Shown in pieces: positions 1-8,143 of a DNA stretch of 31,535 bases. How positions within the stretch are numbered: position 1 is the stretch's first letter; every line of letters begins with the position of its first letter. Below the pieces are notes generated by a model. That model was given only the letters and a program-made list of their open reading frames with translations, was not told where the DNA came from and did no database searches. The stretch is from positions 1 to 31,535 of the IMG/VR virus record IMGVR_UViG_3300010149_003619. One strand, 5' to 3'. Position numbers and translations under genes: made by a program. Origin of the DNA: a virus.

Positions 1-201
1 GTTTCTAATTGCTTTGAAGTTTGGGTCTTTTACCATCATATCCTCACACCATTCCCAAGTTCCATCGTTACTGAAATCATCAGCAACACATATTGTTGGT
101 TCGGGCCCACCATTCTTTCTGATGGAATCATAAGACCACTTTAGGTATTTTAAATTGTTTCTACTCGGTTGAATGAAACTTATATCTTTTTTACTTATCA
201 T
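1..201 (-). CDS. Family 2 glycosyltransferase, N-terminal part (cut by window edge)
   Basis: The first 67 codons of a protein that runs off the left edge. It opens with a pattern typical of GT-A family 2 glycosyltransferases: a first strand ending SFIQPSRNN at residues 8-16, a helix (LKYLKWSYDSIRKNG), then a second strand and acidic turn ICVADDFSNDGTWEW at about 39-53, which in this family contacts the nucleotide sugar. It should transfer a sugar from an activated donor in the cytoplasm. The ATG at 201 overlaps the stop of the gene before it as ATGA, so the two are probably translationally coupled. It is the last visible gene of the glycan cassette. Acceptor and sugar cannot be told, and the DxD region lies outside the window. 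Confidence 0.8.
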   Translation of the reverse strand, partial: MISKKDISFIQPSRNNLKYLKWSYDSIRKNGGPEPTICVADDFSNDGTWEWCEDMMVKDPNFKAIRN

Positions 202-1106
202 AACTTTAATCCTTCTTTAAATACTTCTTCACTGTATCTTTCTTTATATAGTTGTTTTGTTAATATACAATTTTCTTCATAAAAATCCAAATCATTCCAC
301 AACTTATTTACTAATTTTCTTGCTTTTTCTAAATCACCATTCTTTACTGATAGATTGGGGTGAAGTAGCCATTGAGTATCTAATTCCCCATAACCAACAC
401 AAGGAATACCTAAATAAGAACAATTAAGAGCGAATGTACCAGCGGCATGTGTTCTCATCATATGAATACCCATCTTACGTTTATTTAACTCTCTAATCCA
501 ATCACTCCATTGTAAATATGGTAATTGAGTTATTCCTAATTGTTGTTCGTTTGGTAGTGCTCTACCCATCTTTGGTTGATAGATTTCATCCGTAACTGAA
601 CTTGCTAACATAAATGAATCAAACCCACCATACCAACTAACCATATTACCACCAATCATAATACCACTTCTATCTTCAGTTGGTAACTCACCAACTGCAT
701 CTGATATCATTAGTGATGGTAACACTCTTACATCTTTGTGATTTGTCAATCCCTTATAGTATTTTCTATCTTGCTCATTGTGAGTAAAGATTATATCAGA
801 TTCTATTAGATTGTTGTAATAATGTATTTGCTGCTCTAAATCATAATCTTGGAATAACCAAAAAGGGCCCTCTTGCATCACACCTACATTTTTACAAAAG
901 TTTTTAATATGTGATAGATTAACCAAATCAGGTCGTTTCTTAGGTATAATCACAATACCTAATTGATAGTATTGCTGTGGAGCATCATTGAGATTGTAAT
1001 GGTCTGCATCTAAGGAACACATCCAAGCAAACTCAGTTCTCATATTTGGGTGTTTTCTATCAATCTTTCCATTGAACCCCATCTCTGTAAAAAATGCTAT
1101 CTTCAT
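198..1106 (-). CDS. Putative GT-B glycosyltransferase (302 aa)
   Basis: A 302-residue protein without a clear family signature that I assign to the GT-B glycosyltransferases by shape and setting. The N-terminal half resembles a Rossmann-like acceptor domain (MKIAFFTEMGFNG at 1-13, SDIIFTHNEQD near 103-113). The second half has the alternation expected of a donor domain, including GIHMMRTHAAGTFALNCSYLGIPCVGYGE, which recalls the stretch where such enzymes hold the donor and where a small-residue-rich segment precedes a GxPxV turn. Its ATG overlaps the preceding gene's TGA (ATGA) and its own TGA overlaps the next start, so it sits tightly in the cassette. The usual glutamate pair of GT4 enzymes is not evident, so the family is uncertain. 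Confidence 0.62.
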   Translation of the reverse strand: MKIAFFTEMGFNGKIDRKHPNMRTEFAWMCSLDADHYNLNDAPQQYYQLGIVIIPKKRPDLVNLSHIKNFCKNVGVMQEGPFWLFQDYDLEQQIHYYNNLIESDIIFTHNEQDRKYYKGLTNHKDVRVLPSLMISDAVGELPTEDRSGIMIGGNMVSWYGGFDSFMLASSVTDEIYQPKMGRALPNEQQLGITQLPYLQWSDWIRELNKRKMGIHMMRTHAAGTFALNCSYLGIPCVGYGELDTQWLLHPNLSVKNGDLEKARKLVNKLWNDLDFYEENCILTKQLYKERYSEEVFKEGLKL

Positions 1107-1867
1107 TTGTATAATTCGTTATATGTTCGTTCCATCCAATAAGATACATGTCTATCATTTTGTGGAATTGCATTGAAGTGATATACCCAACCTGCATTTA
1201 AAAAATGTAATTCATCACTAAACCAAGAGTGATTAGGTATATGTAATAAATTCTTTTTAAATAAATCTTGCAGATTATATCCTTCAGATAATTTAGTTAC
1301 TTCTATATTGTTTTTCTTCAACATAAAGTTTACCATAGTTTGGCCTGTACTTGCCTTTATGGTATCTCTGTAATGTTTTATTTCTTCACCTCTGTTTAGA
1401 TATAAATCTTTTATCTCATCGAAGAATGGTTTATGTTTTTTGTTTACAACCACAAACCCAGTGTTAAAATAATCATATGGTTTTATCAATGGTTCATTTG
1501 GAAACATAGCTTTACCCCACTCTCTAACACTACGAGTTACCCACTCATAACAACCATTGTTTACAACTGCTGAATAGTTGTGATTTGTTTCTTCAAAGAA
1601 GTTCGGACAATCAGGATGAACTATAGTATCTGCATCTACAATTGCAATCTGGTCGTAATCAATCTCATTATGTTCTATGATATCAAACACCCATTCTCGT
1701 TGCATTATGATTGGGAATGTATCTGAATCCATAATTGGGTCAGTCCACTCTAAACAGATAACATCGTTCTTATCACACCAATTCTTCCAACTCTTTACTG
1801 AGTAGTGATATGGTGTACTTCTTCCGTTACCTAAATCAACGTTTGGTATGAATACTACATTTTTCAC
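1103..1867 (-). CDS. GT8-like glycosyltransferase with DxD motif (254 aa)
   Basis: A likely GT-A glycosyltransferase. It begins with a hydrophobic strand (MKNVVFIPNV). The sequence IAIVDADTIVHPD near residues 75-87 is the classic DxD-type metal and nucleotide-sugar site (DAD at 78-80), and a NTGFVVVNKKH segment about 70 residues later matches the second conserved block of GT8-type enzymes. A longer frame runs to 1897 but would need TTG and a 34-nt overlap. I chose GTG at 1867 because it overlaps the previous stop as GTGA and has GGAAGAG about 7-9 nt upstream. Donor and acceptor are unknown. It follows the UDP-sugar dehydrogenase, so a UDP-sugar donor is a reasonable inference. Confidence 0.75.
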   Translation of the reverse strand: MKNVVFIPNVDLGNGRSTPYHYSVKSWKNWCDKNDVICLEWTDPIMDSDTFPIIMQREWVFDIIEHNEIDYDQIAIVDADTIVHPDCPNFFEETNHNYSAVVNNGCYEWVTRSVREWGKAMFPNEPLIKPYDYFNTGFVVVNKKHKPFFDEIKDLYLNRGEEIKHYRDTIKASTGQTMVNFMLKKNNIEVTKLSEGYNLQDLFKKNLLHIPNHSWFSDELHFLNAGWVYHFNAIPQNDRHVSYWMERTYNELYK

Positions 1868-2688
1868 GATACTGCTCTTCCTTTCATCGCTTCCCAATCT
1901 CTATCTGTTCTAACATCATTGTTTTTACAATCAACTGCAGTTAGTATTCGTGGTTGTACATTTAAATCATGTGCTAATGATATCATTGCTTTCAAATCTT
2001 TAGGAAAACAATGTCCCCCATATCCAAAATCACCATCAGGACCTGGCACTGCCCAATGAGATTTACCTAATCTTTCATCGAAGGTTGCATATTCAATTAC
2101 TTTATCATAATCTAATCTTAACTTATTACAAATCTGATAAATCTCATTTGCGAAACTAACCTTAGTTGCTAAGAATGTATTTGTTATATACTTAATCATT
2201 TCAGCATGAGTTGAACCTGTTTTGATAATATGAACGCCAGGAAATACTTTAGTGTAAATTCTTTTAATCTTTGTGGTAGTTGGACGTGGCCCACCTAATA
2301 CTATTCTGTTTTGATTCTCAAAATCTTTAACTGCGTTTGCTTCTGTTAGAAACTCAGGATTAAATACAATACTGATGTTATCATATGCATCGTTTAACAA
2401 TTCAGTAGTACCTGGAACTATAGTTGATTTAATTACTACAGAACTAGCTTTACCCAAATTAGATATAGCAGCTACTGCCTCTTCAACAATAGAAATATCA
2501 CATTCACCATTTTGATTCATAGGTGTTGGTAAACAAACAAATACCACATCACACCCCATCGCTTCCTCTTCGGTTGAGTTACACTTATTACTATCTAAAT
2601 CATAAGTTGATACTTTATAATAATTTTTAAACTTCTGATAAATTGCGTTACCAACAAATCCCTGTCCTATTATTCCTATTTTCTTCAT
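1864..2688 (-). CDS. UDP-glucose/GDP-mannose 6-dehydrogenase family, short form
   Basis: An NAD-dependent nucleotide-sugar dehydrogenase, which oxidises the C6 hydroxyl of a UDP- or GDP-sugar to a carboxylate in two steps. The NAD fold starts with GIIGQGFVGNA at 5-15. The family's central segments are present: PTP at 54-56, a STIVPGTT block at 88-95, NPEFLTE at 110-116, a conserved lysine in TFLATKVSFANE (K176), and the catalytic cysteine in GYGGHCFPKDL (C227). At 274 residues it stops soon after the central domain, whereas cellular enzymes are about 390-450 residues with a C-terminal domain that completes the sugar-nucleotide site. It overlaps its neighbours by 4 nt on both sides. It probably supplies an acidic sugar donor, or acts on a different substrate because of the missing domain. 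Confidence 0.9.
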   Translation of the reverse strand: MKKIGIIGQGFVGNAIYQKFKNYYKVSTYDLDSNKCNSTEEEAMGCDVVFVCLPTPMNQNGECDISIVEEAVAAISNLGKASSVVIKSTIVPGTTELLNDAYDNISIVFNPEFLTEANAVKDFENQNRIVLGGPRPTTTKIKRIYTKVFPGVHIIKTGSTHAEMIKYITNTFLATKVSFANEIYQICNKLRLDYDKVIEYATFDERLGKSHWAVPGPDGDFGYGGHCFPKDLKAMISLAHDLNVQPRILTAVDCKNNDVRTDRDWEAMKGRAVS

Positions 2689-4109
2689 CTTTGTATATCT
2701 TCTATTAATGTTTTTGGTTTTAATGTTGCATTGTGTTTTTTCATATCTTCTAATTTATCTAAATCGTAAACACTTTCTAAATCAATTAAACTATATTGTT
2801 CAAAGTAATTATCTTTTATAATGTTAATCGGAACAAAATCATAAAATACCTTATTTCGTTTCTGACAATTTCTTATCATTGTTCTATAAAAGTGAGATGG
2901 TATTTTATCGAAATCTGTTTCGTTTTCTGATAACATCGTACCAGCTAATGTAATATATCCTATTATATTCTTACCACCATCCTCTATTAGATGTGTTAAT
3001 GCAGGTGCTAATCCATTTAAGAACCCACTATCTAATGCATCTTTAAAGTTCTGTAATCTACAATATTCAGGATGAAATATTTTTACATAGTAACCATCAC
3101 CAGCATAAACTGCTCTACCTTGATTAACACCATCTGCGATTCTATTGTATTTATCCTTTACTAATGTAAGAGATTCTAAATCTAATTCCTTTACATTTAT
3201 ATGAGGTCTGAATGATGGTAACCCCCATTTGTACGTTATCTTATCGAATGGGAATCCCAAATCAGAACCTCTATCAAAGAATCGTTTGATACCATTCCAA
3301 TCACTTTTATCTCTATCAGTATGTGTATTCTTTCTTGCAAAGTAGAATCGAGGTTCTAAGAACTTATAACCATCTATAGTGATACAGAAATTATCTAAGA
3401 TATCATCATCACCATCTGCGCCAAAGTAATCAAACTTCTTTCTATTTGCATCAAATACATCAATACCTTGTGGAAATGATATGTTTTGGTTTCTTAATTT
3501 AGTTGAAATGATTATATCCAAATCATCATTATCTCGTATTCCCATAACAGTTAGAATCGAACTTTGGCATAAACAATAATCATCTCTATCAATCCCCATC
3601 TCATCTAACTTAGATAAATGTTTAAGTTTAGATGTTAGTTTAGTGGTTCTCATTATCCCATCTACCTTTCGAGGTGAATCGTAAATTTGAGATGTTTCCA
3701 TATAAAATGGAATGTATCTCTCACCTCTAATCAATCTACCAACCATAGCAAGAGCTCGGTGGTAACTATGTTTTATAAAACCATTACTAAACTCTACAGG
3801 AGTTTCTTCTAAGTAATCTGATATCTCATCATCTTCCATTGGTTCTAATGAATCATAATATTCTTTTGTTAACTTATCCCATCCTATATCATGATGATTA
3901 TCTACACCCTTTCTAAATCCCGCAATCATACAATTGTAATATTGAGAGTTTTCTGGTGTTAATTCAGGCATAGGAGCACTCTTCCAATATGTAACTAAAT
4001 CTCTGATTGTTTTTAGTTTACCATTTAATGTTACAATTTGTTTACTGATACCACCATTGGCGATTTCCATATTCAAAAAGTAATCTAAATTTATTGGTGA
4101 ATATATCAT
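2685..4109 (-). CDS. Multidomain nucleotidyltransferase-like / kinase-like protein (474 aa)
   Basis: I do not recognise this as a named family, but three regions can be read. Residues 105-136 (FSNGFIKHSYHRALAMVGRL, then a RYIPFYM strand) resemble a ParB/Srx-type pocket. Residues 165-201 give a helix followed by GIRDNDDLDIII, a D-x-D pattern typical of nucleotidyltransferase folds. Residues 331-447 look kinase-like: YYVKIF with K343, a hinge-like GYITLAG, FYDFVPINII with D424 and N429 spaced like HRDxxxxN, and LIDLES with D443 at the place of the DFG aspartate. Such a protein could prime or phosphorylate a sugar or glycan in the cassette. It overlaps the dehydrogenase start by 4 nt. Each domain call is a motif-level inference. 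Confidence 0.55.
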   Translation of the reverse strand: MIYSPINLDYFLNMEIANGGISKQIVTLNGKLKTIRDLVTYWKSAPMPELTPENSQYYNCMIAGFRKGVDNHHDIGWDKLTKEYYDSLEPMEDDEISDYLEETPVEFSNGFIKHSYHRALAMVGRLIRGERYIPFYMETSQIYDSPRKVDGIMRTTKLTSKLKHLSKLDEMGIDRDDYCLCQSSILTVMGIRDNDDLDIIISTKLRNQNISFPQGIDVFDANRKKFDYFGADGDDDILDNFCITIDGYKFLEPRFYFARKNTHTDRDKSDWNGIKRFFDRGSDLGFPFDKITYKWGLPSFRPHINVKELDLESLTLVKDKYNRIADGVNQGRAVYAGDGYYVKIFHPEYCRLQNFKDALDSGFLNGLAPALTHLIEDGGKNIIGYITLAGTMLSENETDFDKIPSHFYRTMIRNCQKRNKVFYDFVPINIIKDNYFEQYSLIDLESVYDLDKLEDMKKHNATLKPKTLIEDIQR

Positions 4110-4111
4110 AA

Positions 4112-4810
4112 TTATTTTCCTGTATGTTTACCCATACTCACAAAGTATTCATTACTTCGTGAATCACCTTCCAAATATACAAAATTAAATTGATTTTTCC
4201 AAGCAATATAATTAAAACTTAATTGGTCTCTTTTTGAATGATATTTCATTTCACTCCACCAATCTTCGTTGTGTTTAATAACATCTGAATTATTATGATT
4301 CCTAACCACTATGGGTGTTGTAGCTAAACCATTATTTTGTGGATATCCTTCATTGTGATACTTTTCCATCTGTTTATTTATAATGGATGGATTATCTTTA
4401 TAATTCTTTATACCCTTATGTGGTTTTTTGTCCATATTCATCTTACCAAAATTTAATATTGCTCTAGCCTCATCGTAAATACAATTTCGTGCATCAAATA
4501 CTTTCATATGGTCATATGTCTTACATGGGTTACCACTACATAGTGTTCTAATATCTGAATGTATTTTTATGTTACCATCAATCCATACACTCCAATCATA
4601 CTCACTCAAATATCTATGTGGTAATGCTTTATACTTTCTTGCATTACGAGTAGGGTCTGTATAAAGTGGTGTTGATTTCCTAACTTCCCATGTATCGGAT
4701 TTTATATCAGCATCTGTATAACAAATGTAATCAACTCCATCCATTTTTAATTGGTCATCTATGATATTATCATACCCACCAAATATTGATGTATAAACTG
4801 CTATTCTCAT
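4112..4810 (-). CDS. TOD1/MUCI70-type (DUF616-like) glycosyltransferase
   Basis: A 232-residue protein with the marks of the glycosyltransferase-like family once called DUF616. These are an opening YTSIFGGYD at 6-14, a YICYTDAD segment at 28-35, TRNARKYKALPHRYL at 54-68, and an acidic WIDGN at 76-80 in the place of a DxD site. The lysine and arginine rich middle block and the later RDQLSFNYIAWK segment also fit what is known of that family. It should be a cytoplasmic sugar transferase. Its start overlaps the stop of the next upstream gene (ATGA at 4807-4810), and it is 2 nt from the kinase-like gene. Substrate is unknown. Confidence 0.72.
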   Translation of the reverse strand: MRIAVYTSIFGGYDNIIDDQLKMDGVDYICYTDADIKSDTWEVRKSTPLYTDPTRNARKYKALPHRYLSEYDWSVWIDGNIKIHSDIRTLCSGNPCKTYDHMKVFDARNCIYDEARAILNFGKMNMDKKPHKGIKNYKDNPSIINKQMEKYHNEGYPQNNGLATTPIVVRNHNNSDVIKHNEDWWSEMKYHSKRDQLSFNYIAWKNQFNFVYLEGDSRSNEYFVSMGKHTGK

Positions 4811-5658
4811 TTGTACAAATAGTTTTGTGATTTAACTATATTAGATTTTAGTTTGTTTTTAACAACACTAAATGTAGGTGCATAATTTGATATAGTATCA
4901 TTAACCCCACATTGATTTCCTAAATTAAAAACTGCTTTAGATTTTATGTACATTTGTATTCTCATATCAACATGCCTTAAATCTAATGCTTTTTTGAATT
5001 TGAACCCACTATCTTTTTTAGAAGTCCAATAGAACATAGGTAAATCATATTCATCTAATTTGTTTTGTATCAAATCAACTGAATCGTTTTTGTATCTGTT
5101 AGCTATTAGTAATGTACCAAAGTTACCATCTGTATGTTCTTTGATTATTATATCACCTAATTCTTTTTCAGAATCACTCCAATATATTTCAGGCTCGATG
5201 CCATCAAAGTTATCAAATTGCCAGAACTTTAGAATCTGTTCTAACAATGGTACATCTTCTTTTGGAGTTTCATATAATCTATAATGGTCGTTGAATACTT
5301 CTCCTTTAAATTCATCAATGAATCCATCAACGTATGGGTTGTTATCAAATATAGTATGAACTACTTGAAATGGGTCATCCCACGAACTCCAATTTGATTC
5401 CATACTACCAAACATTTGTTTTAGTAATTTTGGTGAAGGAATCCATACCTTACAATCAGGATATTTCTCTTTTAACTTCTTTGGAAATGCTGATATGATT
5501 CCCCAATCACCCAACCCAAAACAAGTTCTTAGAATTATAAAGTTCTGCCCATCTAAGTACTCATCGGGTATATATGATGCATCGTTTAGTGGAAATCCTA
5601 CATTTGGAACTTCACCTACATTATATATCTTATTATCCAATGTTCTATAAAATATCAT
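4807..5658 (-). CDS. GT9/heptosyltransferase-like GT-B protein
   Basis: A 283-residue protein resembling the ADP-heptose:LPS heptosyltransferase group (GT9). After a short N-terminal extension comes LRTCFGLGDWGIISAFPKK at about 44-62, matching the GLGD motif after the first strand in GT9, then a helix and DCKVWIPSPK, and NPYVDGFIDEF, as in the segment where heptosyltransferases have NPYID. The C-terminal half has VFNLGNQCGVNDTISNYAPT, like the donor-site loop that picks out a stored sequence of small residues. It is a little shorter than typical GT9 enzymes (about 320-350). It overlaps the DUF616-like gene by 4 nt and follows the oxidoreductase fusion by 1 nt. Confidence 0.6.
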   Translation of the reverse strand: MIFYRTLDNKIYNVGEVPNVGFPLNDASYIPDEYLDGQNFIILRTCFGLGDWGIISAFPKKLKEKYPDCKVWIPSPKLLKQMFGSMESNWSSWDDPFQVVHTIFDNNPYVDGFIDEFKGEVFNDHYRLYETPKEDVPLLEQILKFWQFDNFDGIEPEIYWSDSEKELGDIIIKEHTDGNFGTLLIANRYKNDSVDLIQNKLDEYDLPMFYWTSKKDSGFKFKKALDLRHVDMRIQMYIKSKAVFNLGNQCGVNDTISNYAPTFSVVKNKLKSNIVKSQNYLYK

Positions 5659-5659
5659 A

Positions 5660-7408
5660 TTATTGCTTCATTATGTACTGATTCAATTCATTGGATGTAT
5701 CAACGGCTGTTGATATCTTACCTGAAAATAATGAATATTTACCAATCGATTCTTTCTTTACAATCGAAGGCCTGGCATCATCAAAATCTCTGTTTGCAAG
5801 TACAGTTCTTACAGTGTACATTGAACCAATGTGTTCCACCTCATCTATCCCAAAGAACTGCTTTAGAGATTCTTTGAACAATGGGAATTTTGTTACAGAT
5901 GGATTCTTTACAACACCTTTGTTTAAGAGTTTATTGAGTTCACCACTAATTGCTGGATACTTACCAATATTTGTAGAATGGATTGCGTGTACAACGTTAC
6001 CTACTACGTGATAATCCGTATTAGAATATGGGTCGATACAAGTGAATGGGCCATCCATAACAACAATACCTTTACCTTTGTATTTAGATGGTAACCTCAC
6101 CACCGGCTTCTCACATACCTCAAATTGATATTCAGTATCACCACCAAACACCTCATTCAAATTTGAATATGTACAATTTACAACATAATCAAAATCTTTA
6201 CTAAAATCACTACTATATGGTGTATTCAATCTTAAATCTACGTTGGAATCATTTAAGTGTTCATTACATTTCATATACAACGAAATTGGGTCAAATAACC
6301 CCTCATCTACTTCATATAATGCAGCTACATTAGTTGTAACTAAATCACTTTCAGTTTCTTTATAATGTAATCCACATTTCTTCATAAAGGATTCGTATTC
6401 AGAAGGTGATACTTTAGAACCCATTGATGCTATTGCATAATATTGTTCGGTATCAAATATCTCAACACCATCAAAGAATTTTGAAAATGTTTTTGTTCCT
6501 TCTTTAGATGTTAATGCCGTTTCTATACTACGTGGATAATGATATCCTCTATGTAATCTGTATTGATTTATGGAACTAGCATTTTGAAGTATATCATCAT
6601 TTTTTTCAAATAGAGTTACATCTAAATTTTCACTTAATTTAAGTGCTGATGTGATTCCGAATATACCAGCACCTACTACTGCAACTTTGGGTTTAATTTT
6701 ATGTAATCTATCTAATACTTTTTGTGATTCTAATGCTAATGAGTTATTGGCATGAAAATCAACACTACCATTAAACACATTTTCAAACATAGTATCCAAT
6801 GGATTTAGATTAGTTCTGAAATCAAATGTGTAACCATTTACAGATGCTGTTTTTTCTTTTTTCTGATTAGTTCTATCATATGTAAAATGAACTTTACCTA
6901 TTCTAAATGATTTGTGATTTACTCTATTAGTTTCAAAATTAATATCACCACTCAAATCATATCCCATTGATAATGCCATATAAATATCATGATATGTTAA
7001 AGCATTATATATAGTATCATTGAATGAACCATACTTATCCCAATTGAAATAAAGTGGTTCATTAGTAGTTTGTGGTTGTTGTGTTAGATTCCAAAACCCC
7101 TGTGTAAATCTAAAAACATCATCAACATAAATCTTTACATTGTTTTGTTCTGCTAACTCAAATAATTCCTTTGAATCAGAGTATGATAATGTCATTGGTT
7201 TTTCTACAAATACATTAATACCTTTTAAGATAAAATGTTTACATAATTCATAATGTGATTCTACACTAGTTGCTATAACAACCCAATCAACATCATAAGT
7301 TACTTTCATATCTTTACCAGTATGAAATTTGATATCAAACTTTTTAGATAGGGTTTTGAATATTTTTCTACCGAAGTAACCCCTTCCAACTATACCCACT
7401 CTAATCAT
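5660..7408 (-). CDS. Gfo/Idh/MocA dehydrogenase fused to FAD-dependent oxidoreductase
   Basis: A 582-residue fusion of two redox enzymes. Residues 1-235 are a Gfo/Idh/MocA-type NAD(P) oxidoreductase: GIVGRGYFGRK at 5-15 binds the cofactor and VFVEKPMTLS at 67-75 holds the family's EKP motif, with TYHDIY near 138-143 as a candidate catalytic region. Residues 240-582 are a DAO-type FAD enzyme: VAVVGAGIFGITSALKL at 242-258, an acidic FEKNDD that would hold the FAD ribose, and RGYHYPRS at 287-294. Gfo/Idh enzymes often oxidise or epimerise nucleotide sugars, so a two-step conversion of a sugar donor is plausible. The start overlaps the GT2 stop by 4 nt. No frameshift separates the halves. Fusion and substrate need testing. 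Confidence 0.85.
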   Translation of the reverse strand: MIRVGIVGRGYFGRKIFKTLSKKFDIKFHTGKDMKVTYDVDWVVIATSVESHYELCKHFILKGINVFVEKPMTLSYSDSKELFELAEQNNVKIYVDDVFRFTQGFWNLTQQPQTTNEPLYFNWDKYGSFNDTIYNALTYHDIYMALSMGYDLSGDINFETNRVNHKSFRIGKVHFTYDRTNQKKEKTASVNGYTFDFRTNLNPLDTMFENVFNGSVDFHANNSLALESQKVLDRLHKIKPKVAVVGAGIFGITSALKLSENLDVTLFEKNDDILQNASSINQYRLHRGYHYPRSIETALTSKEGTKTFSKFFDGVEIFDTEQYYAIASMGSKVSPSEYESFMKKCGLHYKETESDLVTTNVAALYEVDEGLFDPISLYMKCNEHLNDSNVDLRLNTPYSSDFSKDFDYVVNCTYSNLNEVFGGDTEYQFEVCEKPVVRLPSKYKGKGIVVMDGPFTCIDPYSNTDYHVVGNVVHAIHSTNIGKYPAISGELNKLLNKGVVKNPSVTKFPLFKESLKQFFGIDEVEHIGSMYTVRTVLANRDFDDARPSIVKKESIGKYSLFSGKISTAVDTSNELNQYIMKQ

Positions 7409-8031
7409 AATGTATCGTAATATGCGTTTTGTTTCTCTTGTCTTTTAATTTCTTTTGGATGATACAATGCCAAATCTTCATCTATTGGTAGATGTGATAT
7501 TGTTTTGAATCCTTCTAATACTTCATGTACTTTATTCTGCCATCTGATGTTTGGAGATTTCTTATACAATCTATATTGAAAATCAGGCCAATTAACCCAA
7601 CCTTTCTCATCTACTCTCCATCCCCACTTTTGGATATGTTCATCAGTTAATCCTTCTACTGTGTTTACTCTTGGAACTAATACAACCTCAACAACTGTAG
7701 TGTTTCTTGTTAGAATCTCATGTAGATTTTCTATCAATACCTCATTTGGAATCTCATCTGCATCGATTTGAAATACCCAATCACCATTACACAAATCTGT
7801 AAGTTTGTTCTTCCAATTAGCAAAGTGTCCATCGAACTCTGAACCATGCCACTGGAATTCACCATTTACGGATTTTGCTCTTAGGAAATCTTCAACTGAT
7901 TTAGAACCATTTTTAGAATCGTATAGAACTACGATTTCATCTTCATACCTTTTATGTTTCAAAAGGAATGGTATGAGTTTTTGTATTTCTACAAACTCAT
8001 TACATACTGTAACTGCATAACTTATTTTCAT
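7405..8031 (-). CDS. Family 2 glycosyltransferase (208 aa), first gene of the glycan unit
   Basis: A GT-A family 2 glycosyltransferase of the short bacterial/phage type. The N-terminal strand MKISYAVTVCNEF and following helix match the GT2 opening, DEIVVLYDSKNG gives the second strand and acidic turn, and GDWVFQIDADEIP carries the DxD site (D90, D92) that binds Mn2+ and the nucleotide sugar. A FQYRLYKKSPNIRWQNKVHEVL segment near 152-173 is typical of the family's C-terminal end. The ATG at 8031 lies about 18 nt after the TATATTAG box of the promoter at 8050-8081, so it is the first gene of the cassette. Sugar and acceptor are unknown. Confidence 0.88.
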   Translation of the reverse strand: MKISYAVTVCNEFVEIQKLIPFLLKHKRYEDEIVVLYDSKNGSKSVEDFLRAKSVNGEFQWHGSEFDGHFANWKNKLTDLCNGDWVFQIDADEIPNEVLIENLHEILTRNTTVVEVVLVPRVNTVEGLTDEHIQKWGWRVDEKGWVNWPDFQYRLYKKSPNIRWQNKVHEVLEGFKTISHLPIDEDLALYHPKEIKRQEKQNAYYDTL

Positions 8032-8049
8032 AACGTTTTATTATTGATA

Positions 8050-8081
8050 CTAATATACAAAAAAATGTTGAATTAAACAAA
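8050..8081 (-). promoter_or_regulatory. Bacteroidota-type promoter for the glycan cassette
   Basis: On the minus strand TTTG (8078-8081) is followed by exactly 20 nt and then TATATTAG (8050-8057). This matches the Bacteroidota vegetative consensus TTTG-N19/20-TAnnTTTG except for one base of the downstream box, and it has the same spacing as six other sites here. Start of transcription is expected near 8044, leaving a leader of about 12 nt before the GT2 ATG. Confidence 0.75.
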
Positions 8082-8088
8082 CATTATA

Positions 8089-8106
8089 ACGATTATTTTC
8101 AATCGT
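8089..8106 (-). other. Short hairpin in the 8032-8135 spacer
   Basis: ACGATT and AATCGT form a perfect 6-bp stem around a 6-nt loop. It lies just upstream of the promoter at 8050-8081 and downstream of the unknown gene at 8136-8642. It may add to termination before the promoter, but it has no following T-run, so this is weak. Confidence 0.3.
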
Positions 8107-8120
8107 GTTCACTATCACAG

Positions 8121-8143
8121 CTAACTTACTGATTATCAGTTAG
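8121..8143 (-). terminator. Possible terminator hairpin at the gene end
   Basis: CTAACT (8121-8126) can pair with AGTTAG (8138-8143), and an alternative inner stem ACTGA/TCAGT (8128-8140) is also possible. The structure overlaps the TGA stop codon of the gene at 8136-8642. No T-run follows on the minus strand, so intrinsic termination is only a suggestion. Confidence 0.3.

Noticed and set aside
1868-1897. Longer version of the GT8-like gene starting at 1897
   Set aside because: Starts with TTG and overlaps the dehydrogenase by 34 nt; GTG at 1867 has a 4-nt overlap, a purine-rich site upstream, and the expected first strand right after it.
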